Assembly (NCBI RefSeq): GCF_003568845.1
Contig: NZ_CP030126.1
Location: forward strand, 1,329,001-1,393,000
Length of the DNA stretch: 64,000 nucleotides
Source: Indioceanicola profundi
GTDB taxonomy: Bacteria > Pseudomonadota > Alphaproteobacteria > Azospirillales > Azospirillaceae
Reading direction: 5' to 3'
Below the pieces are notes generated by a model that did not search any database, was not told the origin of the DNA, and was given only the letters and a program-made list of their open reading frames with translations. Shown here one piece after another: positions 41,512 to 52,179 of this stretch; positions within the stretch are counted from its first letter, which is position 1; each line of letters opens with the position of its first letter. The translations under genes and the position numbers were made by a program.

Positions 41512-43395
41512 ATGCTCCAAACTCTCCGCAGCACCGCCGGCTCCTGGGTCGTCAAGATCCTGTTCCTGCTCCTGATCCTCAGCTTCGGCGTCTGGGGCAT
41601 CGGCGACGTGACGTCCGGCTGGACCAGCCGGAATGCTGTCGAGGTCGGCGACGTCGCCATCCCGCCGGAACAACTCAGCACGGAGTTCCGCCGCGAGGTA
41701 AACCGCCTGCGCCAGGTCTTCGGCCCTCAGTTCACCGATGCCCAGGCCATCCAGCTCGGTCTGGTGGACCAGACGGTGCGACAGGTTGTCCAGCGTGCGC
41801 TGCTGACCCAGGCCGCTGCGGATATTGGACTTCGCGTCGGGGATGAGGCCGTCGTGGAGCAGGTGCGCAATGTGCCCGCCTTCCAGAACCAGTTCGGGCA
41901 GTTCGATCCTGATGTGATGCGGTACGTGCTTCGGCAGAACGGCTTCACCGAGCAGTCGTTCGTCGACCAGATTCGCGGCGATGTGGCCCGGAGCCAGCTC
42001 GTGGGCGCGGTCGGCAGCGGGGCGACGGCCCCGGAGGCGCTGGCCAGCGCGCTGTTCCTCTATCGCGGGGAGCGTCGGATCGCTGACGTCATCAACGTAC
42101 CCGCCTCTGCGCTGCCGGAACCGGCGGCCCCGGACGATGCCGCGCTGACCGCCTATCATGAGCAGAATTCCACCCGTTATACGGCCCCTGAATTCCGCAC
42201 CCTGATGGTCGCCACCCTGTCGGCCGAGGACTTGACGGACGGCATTTCCGTGTCGGACGAGGAGCTGCAGGAAGCCTATGAGGCGCGCAGCTACGAATTC
42301 ATTACCCCGGAAAAGCGCGATCTGGTGCAGGTCGTCGCCGCCGACGAGGAAACAGCGCGCAGGATCATTGAGGCGACCGCCGGTGGTCAGACGCTGGAGG
42401 ACGCCGCTGCCGCCGCGGGGTTGGAAACGGTCGAGCTGCCGGAGACCACCCGCGAAGGCCTGACGGAAGAGCTGGTGGAGCCAGTGTTCGCGGCAGAGGT
42501 CGGCGCTATCGGGGGCCCGGTGGAAAGCCCCTTCGGCTGGCATGTCTTCACGGTGCGGAGTGTCGCTCCCGGCGGCGAGCAGACGCTGGAGCAGGTGCGT
42601 GAGCAACTGACCGCCGACGTCCGACGCGAGAAGGCCATCGATCGGCTTTTCGAGGTGGCCAATACGATGGATGACCGCTTGGCCTCAGGCGCGACCCTGC
42701 CCGAAGCGGCCGAAGCCGTGGGTGCTAACGTGGTGCGCCTGCAGGGCGTGGACGCCCAGGGCAGGACGAAGGACGGCGTGCAGGCAGAGGGTCCCGCTAA
42801 TCTGCCTCAGGTGCTGGAGCGCGCCTTTACCCTCCAGTCCGGCGAGACGAGCAACCTGGTCGAATCCGGCGAGAGCAGCTATTTCGCCATTCAGGTCGAA
42901 AACGTGGAGCCGCCCGCCCTGCGTCCGCTGGGCGAGGTTCGTGACCAAGTCATCGCAGATTGGAAGGCCGAGCGCCGGAACGAGGCAGCAGCGGCAAAGG
43001 CCGAGGAACTGGCCACTCGCCTGCGCGAAGGCGCCGACCCCGCTGACCTCGCGGCCGAGTTGCCCGGCGCGACCTATGTGCGCACCGAGCCGCTGACCCG
43101 TGAGGGACAGTTGACGGGGCCAATCGCGCCGGCGCTTCGCGAAAAGCTGTTCGAGCTCGGAACCGGGGAGGTCGCTGCCGTTCCGACTGCGGAGGGCCAG
43201 TCCGTCGCTCGCCTGGTGGAGATCGTCCCCGCTGATCCGGTCCTCGGCGCTGCGCAGGTCGCCCAGCTTCGGACCGCCGCCAAGGACGCAATTGCCGACG
43301 ATATCATCACCCAGTATCTGACGGGTCTGCGCGGCCGCTACGACGTGCAGGAAAACCGGGCCGTGATCGACAGCCTCTTCCGTCAGCAGGAGTAG
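41512..43395 (+). CDS. ppiD: peptidyl-prolyl isomerase PpiD/SurA-N type periplasmic chaperone
   Basis: 627 residues. A single N-terminal membrane anchor (VVKILFLLLILSFGVWGIGDV, residues 13-33) holds a periplasmic SurA-like N-domain (EVGDVAIPPEQLSTEFRREVNRLRQVFG), a parvulin domain around 235-350 ending PVESPFGWHVFTV, and further PPIase-like regions. It assists folding of exported proteins. Tightly followed by trpE (4-base gap), an arrangement frequent in alphaproteobacteria. Confidence 0.92.
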   Translation: MLQTLRSTAGSWVVKILFLLLILSFGVWGIGDVTSGWTSRNAVEVGDVAIPPEQLSTEFRREVNRLRQVFGPQFTDAQAIQLGLVDQTVRQVVQRALLTQAAADIGLRVGDEAVVEQVRNVPAFQNQFGQFDPDVMRYVLRQNGFTEQSFVDQIRGDVARSQLVGAVGSGATAPEALASALFLYRGERRIADVINVPASALPEPAAPDDAALTAYHEQNSTRYTAPEFRTLMVATLSAEDLTDGISVSDEELQEAYEARSYEFITPEKRDLVQVVAADEETARRIIEATAGGQTLEDAAAAAGLETVELPETTREGLTEELVEPVFAAEVGAIGGPVESPFGWHVFTVRSVAPGGEQTLEQVREQLTADVRREKAIDRLFEVANTMDDRLASGATLPEAAEAVGANVVRLQGVDAQGRTKDGVQAEGPANLPQVLERAFTLQSGETSNLVESGESSYFAIQVENVEPPALRPLGEVRDQVIADWKAERRNEAAAAKAEELATRLREGADPADLAAELPGATYVRTEPLTREGQLTGPIAPALREKLFELGTGEVAAVPTAEGQSVARLVEIVPADPVLGAAQVAQLRTAAKDAIADDIITQYLTGLRGRYDVQENRAVIDSLFRQQE

Positions 43396-43399
43396 AACG

Positions 43400-44923
43400 G
43401 TGCGCACTTACCCTGAGGCGTCGGCATTCAAGGAAGGTTACGCGGCCGGAACGTCCCAGGTGGTCTGGACCCGGCTGGTCAGCGACCTGGACACGCCTGT
43501 CTCCGCCTTTCTGAAACTGGCACAGGGACGCCCCAACGCGTTCCTTCTGGAAAGCGTCACAGGCGGGTCCGTGCGCGGACGTTATTCGCTGATCGGGCTG
43601 AAGCCCGATCTGATCTGGCGGAGCCGCGGCACCAAGGCAGAGATCAACCGGCAAGCTGCGTCCGACCCGAGCCTGTTCGAGCCGTGTCACGAACCGCCAT
43701 TGAAGGCGCTCGCATCGCTGCTGGACGAGTCCCGCATCGATCTGCCGCGTGAGCTGCCGCCCATGTCTGCGGGCCTGTTCGGCTATCTGGGCTACGATAT
43801 GGTCCGGTTGATGGAGCGGCTTCCGGATGGCAATCCGGATGAGCTGAATCTGGATGATGCCGTCCTGATCCGTCCGACGGTCATGGCGATCTTCGACGGC
43901 ATCGACAATGTCATCACCGTGGTAACCCCGGTCCGGCCAGCGCCGGGCCACGATCCAGACCATGCCTATCAGCAGGCCTGTGAGCGATTAGCTGAAGCCG
44001 TGGCTGCGCTTGAGGGTCCCGTTCCGGCCGCGCATGAGACCACAATGGATGTCTCCGCGCTGCCGGCTCCGACGTCCAACACCACGCGGGAAGAGTATGA
44101 CGCCATTGTGGAGCGCGCGAAGGAGTATATCCGTGCCGGCGACATCTTCCAGGTGGTGCCGAGTCAGCGCTTCTCCGTGCCGTTCCAGCTTCCGGCATTC
44201 GCCCTGTACCGGGCCCTGCGGCGCCTGAACCCCTCCCCGTTCCTGTTCTTCCTTGATTTCGGCAATGTGGCGGTAGTCGGCTCCAGCCCGGAAATCCTGG
44301 TCCGGCTACGCGATAACACGGTCACCATCCGCCCGATCGCGGGCACTCGCCGCCGCGGCAAGGACGCGGCCGAGGACAAGGTGCTGGCCGAAGATCTGCT
44401 GTCCGATCCAAAGGAACTGGCTGAGCATCTCATGCTGCTCGACCTGGGCCGCAACGATGTGGGCCGTGTAGCAAAGACTGGGACCGTGCGGGTCACCGAG
44501 CGCTTCACCATCGAGTACTATTCCCACGTCATGCACATCGTCTCCAATGTGGAGGGAGAGGTCGATCCCAGCTTCACAGCTATCGATGCCCTGTCCGCCG
44601 GATTCCCGGCTGGAACCGTCTCCGGCGCGCCGAAAATCCGGGCTATGGAGATCATCGACGAGTTGGAGAAGACCCGTCGGGGCATCTATGGCGGCTGTAT
44701 CGGCTATTTCGCCGCAAACGGGACCATGGATACCTGCATCGCCCTACGCACGGCGGTGATCAAGGACGGGACGATGTACGTGCAGGCCGGCGGCGGGGTT
44801 GTGGCGGACAGCGAGCCCGAGGCCGAATATCAGGAGACGGTGAGCAAAGCCAAGGCCCTGTTCAAGGCTGCCGAGGAAGCGGTGCGCTTCGCCGCCGAAC
44901 GCCGGGAATCCGGGAACCTTTAA
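43400..44923 (+). CDS. trpE: anthranilate synthase component I
   Basis: First step of tryptophan synthesis from chorismate. 507 residues, not fused to the glutaminase half as it is in some Azospirillum and Rhizobium genes. Chorismate-binding signature IRPIAGTRRRGKD, LLDLGRNDVGRV, and SGAPKIRAMEIIDELEKTRRGIYGG are intact; the N-terminal LLES motif binds feedback-inhibiting Trp. Starts at GTG 43400, 4 bases after ppiD, so probably read from the ppiD promoter; no trp leader peptide is visible. Confidence 0.97.
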   Translation: MRTYPEASAFKEGYAAGTSQVVWTRLVSDLDTPVSAFLKLAQGRPNAFLLESVTGGSVRGRYSLIGLKPDLIWRSRGTKAEINRQAASDPSLFEPCHEPPLKALASLLDESRIDLPRELPPMSAGLFGYLGYDMVRLMERLPDGNPDELNLDDAVLIRPTVMAIFDGIDNVITVVTPVRPAPGHDPDHAYQQACERLAEAVAALEGPVPAAHETTMDVSALPAPTSNTTREEYDAIVERAKEYIRAGDIFQVVPSQRFSVPFQLPAFALYRALRRLNPSPFLFFLDFGNVAVVGSSPEILVRLRDNTVTIRPIAGTRRRGKDAAEDKVLAEDLLSDPKELAEHLMLLDLGRNDVGRVAKTGTVRVTERFTIEYYSHVMHIVSNVEGEVDPSFTAIDALSAGFPAGTVSGAPKIRAMEIIDELEKTRRGIYGGCIGYFAANGTMDTCIALRTAVIKDGTMYVQAGGGVVADSEPEAEYQETVSKAKALFKAAEEAVRFAAERRESGNL

Positions 44924-44928
44924 CAGCA

Positions 44929-44970
44929 CGGATAGCGGCATTCCGAATGCCTGCGGCACGCCGCTATCCG
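44929..44970. terminator. hairpin between convergent trpE and copZ
   Basis: A perfect 11-bp stem CGGATAGCGGC / GCCGCTATCCG with a 20-base loop lies between the trpE stop (44923) and the copZ stop (44985). Probable bidirectional terminator without T-run. Confidence 0.6.
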
Positions 44971-44984
44971 AAGCCTACCAACCT

Positions 44985-45188
44985 CTATGCCGCACCATTG
45001 AAGTCGAAGCCGGCATCCTCGATCGCTTCCCTCACCTCTTCCTCGGAGGCGGAACCTTCGACATGGACAATTCCGGCCTTCAAATCCACCAATGCGCGGG
45101 TGGAATTCGAGCGTCCCTCGATGGCGCGGCTGATGGCGTTGGCGCAACCATCGCAGGTCATGCCGCCGACCTTGTACGCAACACTCAT
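44985..45188 (-). CDS. heavy-metal-associated (CopZ-like) copper chaperone
   Basis: 67 residues, one HMA domain with the metal site GMTCDGCANAI (residues 9-19) and ferredoxin-like strand pattern. It likely carries Cu(I). Start ATG 45188 with GGAGGAAATG-type spacing; 37 bases after yibQ and in the same strand as the CueR-type regulator, suggesting a copper-controlled unit. Confidence 0.88.
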   Translation of the reverse strand: MSVAYKVGGMTCDGCANAISRAIEGRSNSTRALVDLKAGIVHVEGSASEEEVREAIEDAGFDFNGAA

Positions 45189-45225
45189 TCCATTTCCTCC
45201 TGTGCGATTCCAGTTGTTCAACCGC

Positions 45226-46326
45226 TCAGGAGGCCGGGCGCTGCACCTTCGCCACGGCGCTGACTGGAACCAGTTGAAATCCCTTTTTCTCCAACGTCGG
45301 CAACCACGCCTCAAGGGCCGCGGCGGTCACGTCGTGCGGGTGACCAATGGCAATTGCGACGCCATTCTGCCGGGCAATGGCTTCGGTCCTGGCCAGGGCC
45401 TGCGCCAGGAAGGCCGGCGTCTGCTCATGATCCAGGAAGACGTCGCGGGCTGCCAGGGGCAGGCTGTGGTGGGAACCGATGCTGGCGACGGCGGATGCTC
45501 CCGTGGTGCGACTGTCCAGGAACAGCAGCCCGCGTTGCGCAAGCTCATCCAGCACAACGTTCATCCCTGCCGCATCGGCAGTAAAGCGGCTGCCCATGTG
45601 ATTATTGATGCCGACATATCCATGGAAGGCAGACAGGCCGATTCCGAGCCGCCGCCGTATCTCCGCTTCGGGCAAGCCTGTCATCAGGGCATTCGGGCCG
45701 GGATCGTTGGGGCCGTCCGGCTGCATGGGCACATGCACGATCAACTCATGTCCCGCCTTACGTGCCGCCTCGGTCTGCACCGGCAGTTGCTTGGCGTAGG
45801 GAAGCCAAGCCAGGGTCAGGGGACCGGGCAGCTCCACGATCCGGCTACTCCGGCGCCGGTCCAGCCCCATATCGTCGATGACGATGACGATCCGTGGCCG
45901 CCCCTCGACCGGCGCCGGTTTCACCTGCTCCGGCTGACGTTCGGGTGCGGGCGGACGTAAGGCGGCAACCTGCTGCGCAGGCTTGGCCGCGGAAACCGGA
46001 GGCGGTTTCTGGGTCCCTGCCGCATCGTCTGCGGGCCGCGTCGGCTCCGCCTCACGGTGCTTCTCCGGTGCTGGTGCCGCGGCGCGTGGAGGTGACGGCG
46101 CTGGGCCGGGCCGGCTCACTGGCTGGGGGGGTATGGCGGTGGCGACGCGCGATGCCGGCGTGGACGCCGTTTCCGGACCAAGCCCTTCGCCGCCGAACAA
46201 CGCGAGCACGACGACAAGGCCGGCAAACGCCAGCAGAGCGCCGATAGCGATCTTCTGCGATCCGGCGGAAGCACACTTACTGGACTTCGCTGGGCGGCGT
46301 TTCGGTGGCAGACGACGCGCGGTCAT
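45226..46326 (-). CDS. divergent polysaccharide deacetylase family protein (YibQ-like)
   Basis: 366 residues: membrane anchor at about 25-46, a long Pro/Ala-rich low-complexity linker (50-140), then a divergent polysaccharide deacetylase domain (IVIVIDDMGLDRRRS at about 147, INNHMGSRFTAD, LFLDSRTTGAS, AIAIGHPHD). Periplasmic. The NodB-type metal residues D, H and H are recognisable, but no substrate is known for this family. Start overlaps the cueR stop by ATGA. Confidence 0.87.
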   Translation of the reverse strand: MTARRLPPKRRPAKSSKCASAGSQKIAIGALLAFAGLVVVLALFGGEGLGPETASTPASRVATAIPPQPVSRPGPAPSPPRAAAPAPEKHREAEPTRPADDAAGTQKPPPVSAAKPAQQVAALRPPAPERQPEQVKPAPVEGRPRIVIVIDDMGLDRRRSSRIVELPGPLTLAWLPYAKQLPVQTEAARKAGHELIVHVPMQPDGPNDPGPNALMTGLPEAEIRRRLGIGLSAFHGYVGINNHMGSRFTADAAGMNVVLDELAQRGLLFLDSRTTGASAVASIGSHHSLPLAARDVFLDHEQTPAFLAQALARTEAIARQNGVAIAIGHPHDVTAAALEAWLPTLEKKGFQLVPVSAVAKVQRPAS

Positions 46327-46754
46327 GAGTGACCGTCCGCGGAACCGCGGGAGCTGTGGCAGTCACGGCCGGTAGACAGCGTCTCCAGGATCGGACAGTC
46401 GGGACGCTCATCCCCGTGACACTGATCGATTAGGCGGGTCAGAGTGCCGCGCAGGCTGCGCAACTCTTCGATCCGCGCATCGACCTCCGCCACATGCCGT
46501 TCCGCCATCCGGCGCACATCGGCGGACGCGCGGTTGCGGTCCTGCCAGAGCGCCAGAAGGTCCGCTACCTCCTTCACCGAAAACCCAAGCGAGCGCGCAC
46601 GGTGGATGAAGCGCAATGTCTCCACATCCTGGTCGCCATAGTCGCGGTATCCGTTCTCCCGCCGGCCGGCAGCCTGGATCAGCCCCACGCTCTCGTAATA
46701 TCGGATGGTTTTGGCCGGAACGCCGGAGCGTTTGGCCGCGGTCCCGATGTTCAT
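46323..46754 (-). CDS. cueR: MerR-family Cu(I)-responsive regulator, CueR type
   Basis: 143 residues from ATG 46754 (MNIGTAAKRSGV). MerR helix-turn-helix (AAKRSGVPAKTIRYYESVGLI), a dimerisation helix, and the metal loop CHGDERPDC, a C-X7-C spacing as in Cu(I)-sensing CueR. It should twist a promoter with a long spacer to activate copper genes. The natural target may be its own unit with copZ; no clear 19-bp-spacer promoter was found. Confidence 0.88.
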   Translation of the reverse strand: MNIGTAAKRSGVPAKTIRYYESVGLIQAAGRRENGYRDYGDQDVETLRFIHRARSLGFSVKEVADLLALWQDRNRASADVRRMAERHVAEVDARIEELRSLRGTLTRLIDQCHGDERPDCPILETLSTGRDCHSSRGSADGHS

Positions 46755-46892
46755 CGCCCCGCTCTTCCCCTTGCCATGCATCCAGTCATGCTACACGTGT
46801 GCATTAACCGCAAGGTTACGAGCCGGCGAACCTATGGAAATCACGGGGGTCTGCCTGTACCGTAGCCAGCCGCGACGCTTGGAATCCGTACG

Positions 46893-47507
46893 ATGCTGCT
46901 TCTGATCGACAATTACGACAGCTTCACCTGGAACCTCGTCCACTATCTGGGCGAACTCGGGGCCGAAGTGGTCGTCCGCCGCAATGACTCGCTGGATGTG
47001 GCTGAAGCTTTGGCTATGCAGCCGGAAGGCATCGTGCTCTCACCTGGCCCCTGCGACCCGGACAAGGCCGGCATCTGCCTGCCGCTGATCGCCGCGGCGG
47101 CGGAGGCCCGGGTGCCGCTCATGGGCGTCTGCCTTGGTCACCAGGCAATCGGGCAGACCTTCGGCGGCAAAGTGGTGCGTGCACCGGTGCCGATGCATGG
47201 CAAAGTCAGCCCGGTGGTCCATCAGGGTCATGGCACGATGCGCGGACTGCCGAGCCCCTTCCGCGCTACCCGGTACCACTCCCTGATCGTTGAGCGAGAG
47301 ACCCTCCCCGACTGCCTGGAGCCGGTAGCCGAGTTGGAGGATGGCATGATCATGGCCCTCATGCACAAGGAACTGCCGATCCATGGCGTGCAGTTCCATC
47401 CGGAAAGCATTGCGTCCGATCATGGGCACAAGATCCTGGACAATTTCCTGGACGTGACCCGCGGCGGACGCAACGTGGCGAGCCGCGCGTCCGGCGCTGC
47501 GGCCTGA
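46893..47507 (+). CDS. trpG: anthranilate synthase component II (glutaminase)
   Basis: 204-residue class I glutamine amidotransferase supplying ammonia to Trp[20 protein letters not shown] at the N-terminus, nucleophile in [11 protein letters not shown], and His/Glu in QFHPESIAS. First gene of trpG-trpD-trpC-moaC-moeA; gap to trpD is 8 bases. Could also serve p-aminobenzoate synthesis, as is known for shared TrpG/PabA proteins. Confidence 0.96.
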   Translation: MLLLIDNYDSFTWNLVHYLGELGAEVVVRRNDSLDVAEALAMQPEGIVLSPGPCDPDKAGICLPLIAAAAEARVPLMGVCLGHQAIGQTFGGKVVRAPVPMHGKVSPVVHQGHGTMRGLPSPFRATRYHSLIVERETLPDCLEPVAELEDGMIMALMHKELPIHGVQFHPESIASDHGHKILDNFLDVTRGGRNVASRASGAAA

Positions 47508-47515
47508 GGCTTGCG

Positions 47516-48556
47516 ATGACCGGAGATATGGGCGATTTCAAAGCCTTGCTGAGCAAGGTTGCCACGGGCGCACAGCTCACCGAGCAGGAGGCGGAGCACG
47601 CATTCGGCATCATCATGTCCGGCAATGCGACCCCGTCCCAAATGGGCGGGTTCCTGATGGCTCTGCGTGTGCGCGGCGAGACGGTAGAGGAGATCACCGG
47701 GGCCGCGCGCACTATGCGGGCCAAGGCGGTGCAGGTTGAAGCGCCGGCGGGCACCATCGATACCTGCGGCACCGGCGGCGATGCTGCCGGCACCTACAAT
47801 ATTTCCACGGCCGTGGCTTTCGTCGTCGCCGGAAGCGGTGTTCCGGTGGCCAAGCACGGCAACCGCGCAGTGTCCAGCAAGTCCGGCGCCGCCGACGTGC
47901 TCACGGCGCTGGGCGTGAATGTGGAGGCTGATTTCAGCCTTGTGCGGCATGCGTTATGGGAGGCCAATATCGGCTTCTTGATGGCTCCCCGCCATCACAC
48001 CGCCATGCGCAACGTCGCTCCGACGCGGGTGGAGCTCGGAACGCGGACCATCTTCAACCTGATGGGTCCGCTGTCCAATCCCGCAGCTGCCAAGCGCCAG
48101 CTCCTGGGCGTCTTCGACGCCCGCTGGGTGGAGCCGATTGCGCAGGTGCTGCAGCGTCTGGGGTCGGAGGCGGCATGGGTTGTCCATGGCTCCGACGGAC
48201 TGGACGAGATCACGACCACCGGCCCGACCAGCGTCGCCGCCCTGAAGGATGGACGGATCACTACTTTCCGGATCGTTCCGGAAGATGCAGGTCTGCCCCA
48301 GGCAAGTCCGGCGGATCTCCGCGGCGGGGATGCCGAAACCAACGCCGAAGCACTGCGCGCGATTCTTTCCGGAGCGGAAGGCGCCTATCGTGACATCGTC
48401 CTGCTGAACGCCGCCGCCGCCTTGATCGTCGCCGACAAGGCCGCCGACCTGAAGAGCGGCGTGGAGCTTGCCGCCCATTCCATCGCCAGCGGCGCCGCGC
48501 GCGCCGCGCTGGACCGGCTTATTGCCATCACCCATACGCAGGCAGTCGAAGAATGA
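47516..48556 (+). CDS. trpD: anthranilate phosphoribosyltransferase
   Basis: 346 residues. PRPP site [25 protein letters not shown] and [21 protein letters not shown], plus [25 protein letters not shown]. Second step committed to tryptophan. ATG 47516 and 47528 are both possible starts. Overlaps trpC by 4 bases. Confidence 0.97.
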   Translation: MTGDMGDFKALLSKVATGAQLTEQEAEHAFGIIMSGNATPSQMGGFLMALRVRGETVEEITGAARTMRAKAVQVEAPAGTIDTCGTGGDAAGTYNISTAVAFVVAGSGVPVAKHGNRAVSSKSGAADVLTALGVNVEADFSLVRHALWEANIGFLMAPRHHTAMRNVAPTRVELGTRTIFNLMGPLSNPAAAKRQLLGVFDARWVEPIAQVLQRLGSEAAWVVHGSDGLDEITTTGPTSVAALKDGRITTFRIVPEDAGLPQASPADLRGGDAETNAEALRAILSGAEGAYRDIVLLNAAAALIVADKAADLKSGVELAAHSIASGAARAALDRLIAITHTQAVEE

Positions 48557-49377
48557 CCGCGCCCCGTCCGCCCGACGTGCTGGCCCGTATCTGCGCCCAT
48601 AAGGCAGAGCATGTCGCCGCCTGCAAGGCGCGCCGATCCCTGGCCGACCTGGAAGCGCTGGCCCGCACACAGTCTGCTCCGCGCGGATTTGCCCAGGCAT
48701 TGGAAAGATCGGTTGCCGAGGGTCGCTGGGCCCTGATCGCCGAGATCAAGAAGGCCAGCCCCAGCAAGGGCCTGATCCGCGCCGACTTCCACCCGGCGAC
48801 GCTGGCCCGCGCGTACAAGGAGGGCGGCGCCACCTGCCTTTCTGTGCTCACCGATATTCCCTACTTCCAGGGCAATGACGGCTACCTTGCCGAGGCGCGG
48901 GACGCGGTGGACCTTCCGGCCCTCCGCAAGGATTTCATGATCGACCCCTACCAGGTCGTTGAAAGCCGTGTTCTGGGCGCGGACTGCATTCTGCTGATCA
49001 TGGCCGCGCTCAGTGACGCACAGGCATCCGAGCTCCATGATGTCGCCGTGGCGCACGGTATGGACGTCCTGATTGAAGTTCACGATGCGGAGGAGATGGA
49101 GCGCGCCCTCAAGCTCCCTACCGGCCTGCTGGGCGTAAATAATCGGAATCTCAAGACCTTGTCTGTCGACCTTTCCACGACGGAGAAACTGGCCGTCATG
49201 GTTCCGGCCGGCCGCGCCTTGGTGGCGGAGAGCGGGATACATTCTCCAGACGACGTGACGCGTCTCGCGAAGGCGGGTGCCCGCCGCTTCCTGGTAGGTG
49301 AGAGTCTGATGTCGCAGCCCGATGTGGCCGCAGCGACCCGCACCCTCCTCTCCGCCAGCCTGCATGACGCGGCGTAA
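48553..49377 (+). CDS. trpC: indole-3-glycerol-phosphate synthase
   Basis: 274-residue TIM-barrel enzyme with [18 protein letters not shown] (catalytic Lys), FFQG-type [23 protein letters not shown], and [14 protein letters not shown]. Not fused to trpF. ATGA overlap with trpD; moaC starts 4 bases after its stop. Confidence 0.97.
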   Translation: MTAPRPPDVLARICAHKAEHVAACKARRSLADLEALARTQSAPRGFAQALERSVAEGRWALIAEIKKASPSKGLIRADFHPATLARAYKEGGATCLSVLTDIPYFQGNDGYLAEARDAVDLPALRKDFMIDPYQVVESRVLGADCILLIMAALSDAQASELHDVAVAHGMDVLIEVHDAEEMERALKLPTGLLGVNNRNLKTLSVDLSTTEKLAVMVPAGRALVAESGIHSPDDVTRLAKAGARRFLVGESLMSQPDVAAATRTLLSASLHDAA

Positions 49378-49381
49378 AGCA

Positions 49382-49891
49382 ATGACAGACCAGCAGGATT
49401 CCCGCCTCACCCATTTCGACGCCCAGGGCAATGCCGCCATGGTGGACGTGTCCGCCAAGGATGAGACGGAGCGTGTGGCGACGGCGCGCGGTCGGGTCTC
49501 GATGCGGCCGGAAACCTTTGCGTTGATCCGTGACGGCGGAATGAAGAAGGGCGACGTGCTGGCTGTGGCGCGTCTGGCCGGCATCATGGCCGCCAAGAAG
49601 ACCTCGGACCTGATCCCGCTCTGTCATCCGCTGGCCATCTCCAAGGCTGCGGTGGAGTTCGAGCTGGCTGAAGAGGACAGCGCAGTCGACATTGAAGCCA
49701 CCGTGAAGCTGAAGGGCCGGACCGGCGTGGAGATGGAGGCGCTGACCGCTGTCAGCGTTGCTGCCCTTACCATCTACGACATGTGCAAGGCGGTGGACCG
49801 CTGGATGAGCATCGGTGACATACGTCTGGTCCACAAATCCGGCGGAAAGAGCGGCACCTGGAATGCCGCAGGTGCTACGGACGCCCCATGA
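49382..49891 (+). CDS. moaC: cyclic pyranopterin monophosphate synthase
   Basis: 169 residues, converts the MoaA product to cPMP in molybdenum cofactor synthesis. Conserved [73 protein letters not shown] 49382 chosen for the conserved start; the longer frame runs within trpC. Overlaps moeA by ATGA. Confidence 0.97.
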   Translation: MTDQQDSRLTHFDAQGNAAMVDVSAKDETERVATARGRVSMRPETFALIRDGGMKKGDVLAVARLAGIMAAKKTSDLIPLCHPLAISKAAVEFELAEEDSAVDIEATVKLKGRTGVEMEALTAVSVAALTIYDMCKAVDRWMSIGDIRLVHKSGGKSGTWNAAGATDAP

Positions 49892-51090
49892 TTTCCGTCG
49901 CGGAGGCCCGTGCCCGCATCCTTGCCCAGGCTCGGCTTCTCCCGGCGGAGCAGGTGGCCCTCCCCGACGCGCTCGACAGGGTGCTTGCTGCGGATGTCGT
50001 CGCCCGACTCTCACAGCCTCCCGCGGATGTCTCCGCCATGGACGGCTGGGCTGTCAGGACGGCGGATATTTCCGTTCTTCCGGTGACTCTGCGCCGCATT
50101 GGAGAATCTCCTGCCGGCCGGCCCTTCACGGGGTCAGTCGGCCCCGGCGAGGCGGTACGCATCTTCACCGGCGGCCAGATCCCCGCCGGCGCGGACACGG
50201 TCGTCATCCAGGAGGATTGTGAGGAACTGGGCGGCAGCGTCGTGATCCGGGAAGGCTCCGGTCCTGGACGGTGGATACGTAAGGAGGGGCTGGATTTCCG
50301 GCAGGGAAATATCGGCTTGAGGACGGGCCAACGTGTCGGCGTCCGTGGGCTGGCCTTGGCGGCCGCCATGAACGTGCCCTGGCTGATGGTCCGCCGCCGC
50401 CCGCGCGTCGCTATTCTGGCCACCGGGGATGAGGTGAACATGCCCGGTGAGCCGCTGGGACCAGGGCAGATTGTCAGTTCCAACGGCCTTACCCTGGCCG
50501 CCCTCGTCCGCCGCAGTGGAGGCGAACCCGTGGATTTGGGCGTTGCCCGCGATACGCCGGACAGCTTGCTCGAGCATATGCGGGGCGCTGCCGGATGCGA
50601 TCTTCTGCTGACGACCGGGGGCGTTTCCGTCGGAGAACATGATCTGGTCAGGGGCGTTCTCGGCACCCAGGGAATGGAACTGGATTTCTGGAAAATCGCC
50701 CTTCGCCCCGGCAAGCCCCTGATGTTCGGCCGCATTAGCGAGATGCCGGTCATCGGCCTACCCGGCAATCCGGTCTCGTCCCTGGTCTGTTCCGTTCTAT
50801 TCGCCCGTCCGCTGCTCATGGCCATGCAGGGCTTGGCCGAGACCGGGCCCGTGACCCGTCGCGCCCGGTTGGGTGCGGACCTGCCGGCGAATGACCGACG
50901 GGAGGATTACATGCGGGCAACGTCGCAGCGCGATAGCGATGGAACGGACATCGCGACCCCCTTCCCGCAGCAGGACAGCAGCATGCTGAGCAGGCTTGCC
51001 GCGGCAGACTGCCTGATCGTCCGCCCTCCACTCGCCCCGGCAGCTCCTGCCGGTTCGGAAGCCGTCATCATCCCCCTCGACGATCTGTGA
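49888..51090 (+). CDS. moeA: molybdopterin molybdenumtransferase
   Basis: 400 residues, inserts molybdate into adenylylated molybdopterin. [31 protein letters not shown], the MoCF signature [17 protein letters not shown], and GLPGNPVS are present. Ends the trpGDC-moaC-moeA run; the lexA promoter begins 44 bases later. Confidence 0.96.
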   Translation: MISVAEARARILAQARLLPAEQVALPDALDRVLAADVVARLSQPPADVSAMDGWAVRTADISVLPVTLRRIGESPAGRPFTGSVGPGEAVRIFTGGQIPAGADTVVIQEDCEELGGSVVIREGSGPGRWIRKEGLDFRQGNIGLRTGQRVGVRGLALAAAMNVPWLMVRRRPRVAILATGDEVNMPGEPLGPGQIVSSNGLTLAALVRRSGGEPVDLGVARDTPDSLLEHMRGAAGCDLLLTTGGVSVGEHDLVRGVLGTQGMELDFWKIALRPGKPLMFGRISEMPVIGLPGNPVSSLVCSVLFARPLLMAMQGLAETGPVTRRARLGADLPANDRREDYMRATSQRDSDGTDIATPFPQQDSSMLSRLAAADCLIVRPPLAPAAPAGSEAVIIPLDDL

Positions 51091-51134
51091 CCCGAACGAT
51101 GCTGAGCCGTCCGGGGTAGTTCAAGCAGCCGCCC

Positions 51135-51163
51135 TTGACGAACGTTGCGAACAAGACTAGAAC
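51135..51163 (+). promoter_or_regulatory. lexA promoter with overlapping SOS box
   Basis: TTGACG at 51135-51140 and TAGAAC at 51158-51163 are 17 bases apart. The LexA site GAAC-N7-GAAC at 51149-51163 (reverse complement GTTC-N7-GTTC, the alphaproteobacterial SOS consensus) covers the -10 element, as expected for autorepression. Confidence 0.88.
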
Positions 51164-51223
51164 AGAGGCGGTACATTCCAGGTTTGTTCTAGATTTTGTG
51201 GTCCACCGGCCGGGAGAGGCGAA

Positions 51224-51931
51224 ATGCTGACACGCAAGCAACAGGAGCTGCTGCTTTTTATTCATGAGCGGCTGCAGGCCGGCGGCGTGTCTCCCTCCTT
51301 CGATGAAATGAAGGATGCCCTTGGGCTCAAGTCCAAGTCCGGCATTCACCGCCTGATCACCGGTCTGGAGGAGCGCGGCTTTATCCGCCGCCTCCCCCAC
51401 CGCGCTCGCGCGCTGGAAGTGACCCGTCTTCCGGACCAGGTGGCTTCTCCCGCATCAAAGGCAGAGACGACGCCGAAATTCCGTCCCAACGTCATCCGCG
51501 GCGACTTCCGTGGGGCTCTGACCGGCCGGGAAAGCCAGCCAGAGGCGGAGGCCGTTTCGCTTCCACTCTACGGCCGCATCGCCGCCGGTCTCCCCATCGA
51601 GGCGCTGCGAGATAATTCGAGCAGCATCGATATCCCCGCAGCCATGCTCGCCACGGGAGAGCATTACGCGCTGGAGGTTGCGGGCGATTCGATGATCGAG
51701 GCCGGAATCATGGATGGAGACACTGTCATCATCCAGCGCTGCGACACGGCAGAGAACGGTTCCGTCGTCGTGGCGCTTGTGGATGAGAACGAGGTCACGT
51801 TGAAGCGGCTGCGCCGCAAGGGCAACTCGATCGCGCTGGAACCCGCCAACCCGAACTATGAAACCCGTGTCTTCGGTGCCGACCGGGTCAGCGTCCAGGG
51901 CCGGTTGGTTGGGCTGATCCGCAAGTACTGA
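51224..51931 (+). CDS. lexA: LexA repressor
   Basis: 235 residues. Winged-helix DNA-binding domain ([44 protein letters not shown]), self-cleavage site Ala-Gly in [10 protein letters not shown], catalytic Ser in [11 protein letters not shown] and Lys in [10 protein letters not shown]. Represses the SOS regulon until RecA-stimulated autocleavage. Ribosome site GGGAGAGG before ATG 51224. Confidence 0.97.
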   Translation: MLTRKQQELLLFIHERLQAGGVSPSFDEMKDALGLKSKSGIHRLITGLEERGFIRRLPHRARALEVTRLPDQVASPASKAETTPKFRPNVIRGDFRGALTGRESQPEAEAVSLPLYGRIAAGLPIEALRDNSSSIDIPAAMLATGEHYALEVAGDSMIEAGIMDGDTVIIQRCDTAENGSVVVALVDENEVTLKRLRRKGNSIALEPANPNYETRVFGADRVSVQGRLVGLIRKY

Positions 51932-51997
51932 GCCTACCGGAAGACGTGCGGGACCTGTCTCCGGATGGAAGCCCTGCATTCGTCCAGATTGGTTGAG

Positions 51998-52026
51998 GAA
52001 GGCCCGGTTCAAGCTGGGCCTTCTTC
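51998..52026 (+). terminator. rho-independent terminator of lexA
   Basis: An 8-bp stem GAAGGCCC / GGGCCTTC with a 10-base loop is followed by TTCT, 66 bases after the lexA stop. Confidence 0.75.
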
Positions 52027-52179
52027 TGTGTTCGCATTCTTTCTGCCGAAGGCGCGCCGTTTGAGCCGGACCTGCCTCGCCGCAGAGTCGGCTCTGCCGG
52101 ACCGGTCATTGGCGATGTCTCTGGCGATATCCGCAATTTCGGCTTAGGTTGCTTCTTCTATTCAGGAAGGGGCTCTCCG

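Noticed and set aside
46792-46799. Palindrome ACACGTGT as the CueR operator
   Set aside because: It lacks the long dyad and the 19-20-bp promoter spacer seen at MerR-family sites.
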